From Candidatus Epulonipiscioides saccharophilum (lineage in GTDB: Bacteria > Bacillota > Clostridia > Lachnospirales > Cellulosilyticaceae), in contig LNZM01000090.1 in assembly GCA_002007295.1 (NCBI GenBank), positions 1 through 41,167 on the forward strand: DNA of 41,167 bases. Direction: 5' to 3'. A program made the translations under genes and the position numbers. The notes beneath the pieces were generated by a model. The model ran no database searches and was not told the DNA's origin. It saw nothing but the letters and a program-made list of their open reading frames with translations. Position 1 is the stretch's first letter; each line of letters starts with the position of its first letter. Positions 37,193-41,167 of the stretch are shown here, in pieces.

Positions 37193-38563
37193 ATGCAATT
37201 TCATTCAGATAAAAAACCAAACGTAATTTGGATATTAACCGATCAAATGCGAGCTAGTGCTATGAGCTTTCGTGGGGATGAAAACGTTAGCACCCCGAAC
37301 TTAGATAACATGGCCAGAGAAGGTGTAGCATTCATAAATGCGGTCGCCGGCACACCATGGTGTTGCCCATTCCGTGGCGCATTATTAACTGGGCTTTATC
37401 CTCACCAAAACGGTGTTACTGAAACTCCAAAAGCGCTCGATCCATCCATTGACACCATTACTAAACCGTTTAAACAGGCTGGCTATCATACAGCCTATAT
37501 CGGAAAATGGCACCTAGATGGCTCCAATAATGTAACCCACTATATTCCTAAAGATCGCCGTGGTGGTTTTGACTACTTCATGGGCTACGAAAATAACAAT
37601 AATCAAAATGAATGCTACGTCTTCGGTAATGACTCCGAAGAGCCAAAAAGATTAGATGGTTACGAAACCGATGCCCTAACTAATATGCTACTGAATCATT
37701 TAGAAGGCCATGTTTCTCAAGATGACTATAAACCTTTCTTTGCGGTCTTATCCGTTCAACCACCGCACGATCCGTTTATAGCCCCAACTTATACAGGTGA
37801 AGGCGTAAGATATTATCATAATCCGGCTAGCATTAAACTACGTCCTAACGTTCCTCCTGGAAAATGGTCCGATGAAGCTAGAATCGATTTGGCCGGTTAT
37901 TACTCCATGATTGAGAATATAGATACAAATGTTGGTCGCATTAGAATGGCTCTTAAAAATCTCAATATCGATCGTGAAACTTATCTTATCTTTATGTCCG
38001 ATCATGGTGATTGTCTAAACTCTCATGGCCAATGGAATAAATCTAGCCCCTGGGAAGAGGCGATCAGAATTCCTTTTATCGTTTGCAGAGTAGGCACCGG
38101 TGTGCATCAACAAACTGGCGAAAGAGATGCTGTAATTAACCATGTGGATATTGCTCCGACTACTTTAGGCTTGTGCGGTATTGATATTCCATCCAATATG
38201 GTCGGGTTCGATTATTCTCCTCTTTGTATCAAAAAAGATCAACCAGAGTATCACGAATTAACTTCTGATTTGCCAGAATCGGCTTATCTACAACAAATTC
38301 CAAGGAAATACCATGCTCATACAGCCAATAAAGAATGGCGAGCGGTCGTTACTAGAGACGGATTTAAATATGTTTGCTACGATAAACAGGACGTCATGCT
38401 CTTTAATCTAAATGATGACCCTTATGAAATGGCTAATCTATGCCATGATACAACTTCTCAGCCAATAAAAGAAAGGCTGCATGCTATTCTTCAAAGTTAT
38501 ATTCAGGATACTGGAGATAAATTTGACCTTCCCGACATTACTCTAAAACGAAGAAATAAATAA
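37193..38563 (+). CDS. Type I sulfatase, predicted cytoplasmic
   Basis: 456 residues of the formylglycine-dependent arylsulfatase family, which hydrolyses sulfate esters. Residues 9-18 (PNVIWILTDQ) give the first metal-binding Asp (D17). C57-C-P-F-R61 followed by GALLTG fits the C-x-[PA]-x-R-x4-TG signature, with C57 as the residue to be converted to formylglycine. GKWH (104-107) and SDHGD (269-273) supply further active-site and calcium ligands. There is no signal peptide, so the substrate is probably taken up or internal. The ribosome binding site is GAGGT at 37180-37184. No maturase gene (anSME or FGE) is in the window. It is 83 bp upstream of a second sulfatase and probably in one operon. 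The substrate is unknown; sugar sulfate esters are the commonest for such pairs. Confidence 0.93.
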   Translation: MQFHSDKKPNVIWILTDQMRASAMSFRGDENVSTPNLDNMAREGVAFINAVAGTPWCCPFRGALLTGLYPHQNGVTETPKALDPSIDTITKPFKQAGYHTAYIGKWHLDGSNNVTHYIPKDRRGGFDYFMGYENNNNQNECYVFGNDSEEPKRLDGYETDALTNMLLNHLEGHVSQDDYKPFFAVLSVQPPHDPFIAPTYTGEGVRYYHNPASIKLRPNVPPGKWSDEARIDLAGYYSMIENIDTNVGRIRMALKNLNIDRETYLIFMSDHGDCLNSHGQWNKSSPWEEAIRIPFIVCRVGTGVHQQTGERDAVINHVDIAPTTLGLCGIDIPSNMVGFDYSPLCIKKDQPEYHELTSDLPESAYLQQIPRKYHAHTANKEWRAVVTRDGFKYVCYDKQDVMLFNLNDDPYEMANLCHDTTSQPIKERLHAILQSYIQDTGDKFDLPDITLKRRNK

Positions 38564-38633
38564 GAAATTAGGAAATGCTACAGCGAAATAATAGATAGGA
38601 AATGAGGAAATGCTGCAGCGAAAAAATAGATAG
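38564..38633 (+). repeat. 35-bp direct duplication in front of the second sulfatase
   Basis: GAAATTAGGAAATGCTACAG plus about 15 more bases (38564-38598) is repeated with few changes at 38599-38633. The second copy contains an in-frame ATG at 38602, and the real ribosome binding site AGGAG (38632-38636) starts at its end. Confidence 0.8.
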
Positions 38634-38646
38634 GAGATTATTTAAA

Positions 38647-40137
38647 ATGCAGAAACGAAAAAATATTTTATTTATTTTAACTGATCAACAAAGAGCAGAT
38701 TTTTGCGGTTGCTATGGTGCCACTTGGCTCAAAACACCTAATATAGATATGCTCGCTAGCGAAGGTGTCTTATATAAGCATGCTGTCACTCCTTCGGCCG
38801 CCTGTGTTCCGGCTAGAGCTTCGTTGTTAACCGGCCGATCGCCGATAGAAAATAGGGTCATAAACAATGCTCAATGGTTACGTCCGGATCACACTGATAT
38901 GAATATATTCACTTGGCCACAAATTTTAGCTAAAGAAGGTTATCACACAGCTTCTATCGGTAAAATGCATTTTTATCCTTGGGATATTAGTGAAGGTTTT
39001 CAATATAGAATAATTGCTGAAGACAAAAGACATAACGGTATTCAAGACGATTATTCAATGTTTTTGAAAAAGCATGGCTACGAACGTGTTCATGGCTCAA
39101 TCTCAGAAGGCTATTACGAAAACTTAGGCGCTACCGTTAGCCACCTCCCAGAAGAACTACAAATTGATCGATACGTTTGTGATCGGACTTTAGAATATTT
39201 GGATTTACTAAACAACCAGAATAATCTAAATGCTAAAAATCAAAAAGAAGAAGTACCTTTTGCTATGATGATTGGCTTTCCAGGGCCACATTGCCCATAT
39301 GATCCTTCTCAAGAAATGTTAGATAAAATGCAAGATAGTGATGATATCCCGAATCCAGCACCTAGAACCAAAACGTCCGATACTCTTCGAGACCGAAATA
39401 TAAGGGATAATTCTCTTAGCTGGAACGGCGTTGATATAACTGAATTTTCAATAGAAAAAGCCCATAAAGTTAGACTTCACTACAGCGCCTTAGTTCAAGC
39501 AATAGATGAATATTTGGGCCAAATAATTGCTAAACTAAAAGAGCATAATATGTATGACGACACCATTATTATTTTCTCTTCAGATCATGGAGACTATTTA
39601 GGCGATTTTGGAATGGCTGGCAAAGCCCATTTCTACGAAGGTGCTATTAGAATCCCTATGATAATTAGAAATCCAGGTACCCAACCTCTAGAAATAAATC
39701 ATCCGGTTTCACTAACAGACATTTTCAATACAATATTAAATTTTGCAGGTCTAAATCCAGTGGATACATTCGACAGTACGACGTTAGCTCCGTTCGGTTC
39801 GTCCGAAAAACGTGAAGATATTTTTGGCTGCATCGATTTAGGTTGGATGCTATTATCCGGACAGTTTAAATACTGCGTGTATTATAATGGTACCCAGGAA
39901 TTATTCGATATATCATCTGATAAGCTAGAACAAAATAATTTATTGGAAGATGAAAACTATTCTCTTCTAGCCAAACAAATGAGGACAGAATTAGATAAGC
40001 GCGTCTTCGCCGCCATTTTAGCCGGAACAGCTGATAACGTCGCTCAGGAAAAATTAGAAAATAGATCTAGATCCGCTAGCAATCCTTTTAGCCATCATGG
40101 TTGGGAAAGAACATATCCTAATAAAGTCGATTTTTAA
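38647..40137 (+). CDS. Type I sulfatase, second paralogue
   Basis: 496 residues from ATG 38647. This start is preferred over the in-frame ATG 38602 because AGGAG lies 10 bases before it and the family-typical KNILFILTDQQR begins immediately; the upstream 15 codons come from a duplicated non-coding segment. Motifs (numbered from 38647): D13-Q14 in LTDQ, C53-V-P-A-R57 with ASLLTG (formylglycine signature), GKMHF near 106-110 and SSDHGDYLG with GKAHFYEG further on. There is no signal peptide. Sequence around the active site differs from the first sulfatase (CVPAR against CCPFR), so the two are likely to have different substrates. A strong terminator follows. Confidence 0.93.
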   Translation: MQKRKNILFILTDQQRADFCGCYGATWLKTPNIDMLASEGVLYKHAVTPSAACVPARASLLTGRSPIENRVINNAQWLRPDHTDMNIFTWPQILAKEGYHTASIGKMHFYPWDISEGFQYRIIAEDKRHNGIQDDYSMFLKKHGYERVHGSISEGYYENLGATVSHLPEELQIDRYVCDRTLEYLDLLNNQNNLNAKNQKEEVPFAMMIGFPGPHCPYDPSQEMLDKMQDSDDIPNPAPRTKTSDTLRDRNIRDNSLSWNGVDITEFSIEKAHKVRLHYSALVQAIDEYLGQIIAKLKEHNMYDDTIIIFSSDHGDYLGDFGMAGKAHFYEGAIRIPMIIRNPGTQPLEINHPVSLTDIFNTILNFAGLNPVDTFDSTTLAPFGSSEKREDIFGCIDLGWMLLSGQFKYCVYYNGTQELFDISSDKLEQNNLLEDENYSLLAKQMRTELDKRVFAAILAGTADNVAQEKLENRSRSASNPFSHHGWERTYPNKVDF

Positions 40138-40152
40138 AAAAATTGTGCAACT

Positions 40153-40202
40153 AAAGCAGTCAGGTTTTTAACTTCGCAGTGAGCTAAAGCTGACTGCTTT
40201 TT
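40153..40202 (+). terminator. Rho-independent terminator of the sulfatase genes
   Basis: AAAGCAGTCAG (40153-40163) and CTGACTGCTTT (40190-40200) form a perfect 11-bp stem followed by T residues. It lies 16 bases after the stop codon. Confidence 0.85.
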
Positions 40203-40224
40203 AACATCTTAGTAAGCTAAAATG

Positions 40225-40285
40225 GACTGCTCGCAACATCTCAGTCACTGCGTCTTTTGCGTAGTCATCACTCCAGGAGAGCATT
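40225..40285. repeat. Remnant of the dispersed hairpin repeat
   Basis: CATCTCAGTCACTGCGTC followed by TTTTGCGTAGTCATCACTCC and AGGAGAGCATTGG resembles the pattern CTCAGTCACTGCGTGACAG then TCCTAGAAGGAGAGC at 35592-35625, interrupted and partly decayed. Confidence 0.45.
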
Positions 40286-40319
40286 GGCTGAGGAAAAGAA
40301 AAATTTCGTTTTAAATCTA

Positions 40320-40349
40320 TTGACAACCATTACTACTTTATGTTACGAT
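40320..40349 (+). promoter_or_regulatory. Strong sigma-A-type promoter without a following gene
   Basis: TTGACA (40320-40325) and TACGAT (40344-40349) are separated by 18 bases. No open reading frame with a ribosome binding site follows; the transcript would begin near 40356 and run into the structured region. Confidence 0.55.
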
Positions 40350-40355
40350 AGCGGG

Positions 40356-40620
40356 GATTAAGTATGTATATATTTGACACTCCACACGCCTAAAGGCGGA
40401 GGATTCTAAAGTGATTAAAGGACATACAAATTCATTTCTGAGCGTCCAACCTTTAGTTAAGGGTATGCCATTACCCTGCATACAACAGGACATATAGTCT
40501 TGTATGCAGATACACTTTTACCATGTATTCGAGACTGAGTCTTTAAGAAATCGTTTTAACGACTTTTTCTTGTCGTGTTTCACTTTAGAAACATTTTCGA
40601 TGCATTGAATATTTTACGTT
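40356..40620 (+). ncRNA. Candidate structured non-coding RNA
   Basis: Downstream of the promoter there are many stems. They include CTCC...GGAG enclosing GCC-TAAA-GGC (40380-40402), GGAC/GTCC (40420-40447), GGGTA-TGCCAT-TACCC (40461-40476), a perfect 10-bp stem CTGCATACAA/TTGTATGCAG (40476-40485 with 40500-40509) and ACGAC/GTCGT near 40560-40580. GTATGC at 40463-40468 can also pair with GCATAC at 40478-40483, competing with the 10-bp stem. The shape recalls the transcribed ends (omega RNA-like) of IS200/IS605 or IS1341-type elements, but a standalone RNA or leader is equally possible. I could not assign it to a named RNA family. Confidence 0.4.
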
Positions 40621-40749
40621 AGAAATGACTACTTCTAGCAACCATCTATATTCAGGTGTAGCTATAGTGTAGCAAAAAAACAAAAGATATAAACATCTTT
40701 TGAAAAAAAATTTTTAATAGCCTTATATCCCCATAGCTAAAGCTAGGGG
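40378..40749. mobile_element. Possible remnant of an IS200/IS605-like element
   Basis: The segment is framed by two TAAA-loop hairpins: ACTCCACACGCCTAAAGGCG-GAG (40379-40402) and CCCC-A-TAGC-TAAA-GCTA-GGGG (40729-40749). Imperfect hairpins of this type with a conserved loop stand near the ends of IS200/IS605 and tnpB-only elements. No tnpA or tnpB frame is present, so this would be a deleted or non-autonomous derivative. The judgement rests on resemblance only. Confidence 0.35.
40674..40702 (-). terminator. Terminator for minus-strand transcription
   Basis: CAAAAGAT-ATAAAC-ATCTTTTG (40681-40702) is a perfect 8-bp stem. On the minus strand it is followed by seven T residues (40680 down to 40674). 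It may end a transcript entering from beyond the right edge. Confidence 0.6.
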
Positions 40750-40966
40750 CTTTACGGCTTATCTGGTAATATAAGTATATTAAAGCATAATTGCGATAAT
40801 TTCAATAGATATATCGAAAATATAAAAGTAAATTATTCCATGTACGTGTAAGTTAATGTAAAGTATAGTATAAGAGAGAGTAAGTTACTTTACATATTAA
40901 ATTTAAGTTTGAATACAGTACATAATATATAAAATACGAAAAAGGTATTAAAGATTATCTTAATAA
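40750..40966. other. AT-rich non-coding stretch with an inverted repeat
   Basis: No gene is seen. ATGTAAAGTA (40856-40865) and TACTTTACAT (40886-40895) form a perfect 10-bp inverted repeat around a 20-base loop, which could be an operator or a hairpin. Confidence 0.5.
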
Positions 40967-41167
40967 AAAGTAAGTTTCTAAAGATTGACTATTATTATAG
41001 AAGATAAACTTCTAAAGATTGACTATTAATTTATAGAAGATAAGCTTCTAAAGATGGACTATTATATATGAAGATAAGCTTCTAAAGATGGACTATTATA
41101 TATGAAGATAAGCTTCTAAAGATGGACTATTATATATGAAGATAAGCTTCTAAAGATGGACTATTAT
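40967..41167 (+). repeat. 34-bp tandem repeat array, continuing past the window
   Basis: The unit AAGATAAGCTTCTAAAGATG plus GACTATTATATATG (34 bp) occurs from 41037 on without change (41037-41070, 41071-41104, 41105-41138, then 41139 to the edge). Two diverged units precede it (about 40967-41000 and 41001-41036). There are no spacers between units. Confidence 0.93.

Noticed and set aside
38602-38646. Earlier start of the second sulfatase
   Set aside because: This ATG belongs to a duplicated non-coding segment; the better ribosome binding site and family N-terminus fit ATG 38647.
40356-40620. Known riboswitch or T-box leader
   Set aside because: I did not see the conserved T-box sequence or another class signature, and no gene follows; it is left as an unassigned structured RNA.
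40967-41167. CRISPR array
   Set aside because: The 34-bp units follow each other directly, with no unique spacers between them and no cas gene in the window.

Overview
The window looks like a low-GC Gram-positive chromosome (Bacillota, most plausibly an anaerobic Clostridia-type host-associated bacterium). The evidence is strong AGGAGG-type ribosome binding sites, AT-rich codon use, Gram-positive signal peptides, an S-layer-homology (SLH) surface protein, and housekeeping genes (tsaD, RNase Z) of bacterial type. The genus cannot be named from the sequence. No tRNA, rRNA or CRISPR array was seen.

Layout. (1) 286-1713, minus strand: a MATE-family multidrug/cation antiporter. (2) 1714-2646: repeat-rich intergenic DNA including a small inverted-repeat-bounded element. 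(3) 2647-25644: one uninterrupted 7,665-codon gene for a giant secreted protein. I count about 52 FIVAR-like three-helix units and 16 beta-sandwich-like modules; from about residue 2388 they follow a period of about 340 residues (beta module plus two helical units). (4) 25777-27696: a cytoplasmic-looking, highly charged coiled-coil protein built on 12-residue and 8-residue tandem repeats. (5) 27697-28388: a second repeat cluster with an inverted, longer copy of the element seen before the giant gene. (6) 28389-33296: a secreted protein with about four diverged repeats and three C-terminal SLH domains. (7) 33688-36960: RNase Z, a small membrane-anchored protein and tsaD, separated by repeats. 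(8) 37193-40137: two type I sulfatases without signal peptides, probably an operon, ending in a strong terminator. (9) 40138-41167: no gene, but a promoter leading into a strongly structured, possibly IS200/IS605-derived RNA region, then a 34-bp tandem array running off the window.

How parts may work together. The giant protein has a signal peptide but no visible LPXTG, SLH or other anchor, while the neighbouring 1,635-residue protein carries three SLH domains. A plausible but unproven reading is a surface fibre or matrix system in which the SLH protein is wall-bound. RNase Z and TsaD both act in tRNA maturation. The sulfatases point to use of sulfated compounds, perhaps host glycan fragments, inside the cell.

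The most unusual signal is a family of dispersed palindromic elements. They fill most intergenic gaps, and two copies in opposite orientations are inserted in frame into the giant coding region (9055-9095 and 9606-9655). This resembles Rickettsia palindromic elements in principle but not in sequence. Stem sequences differ between copies while pairing is kept.
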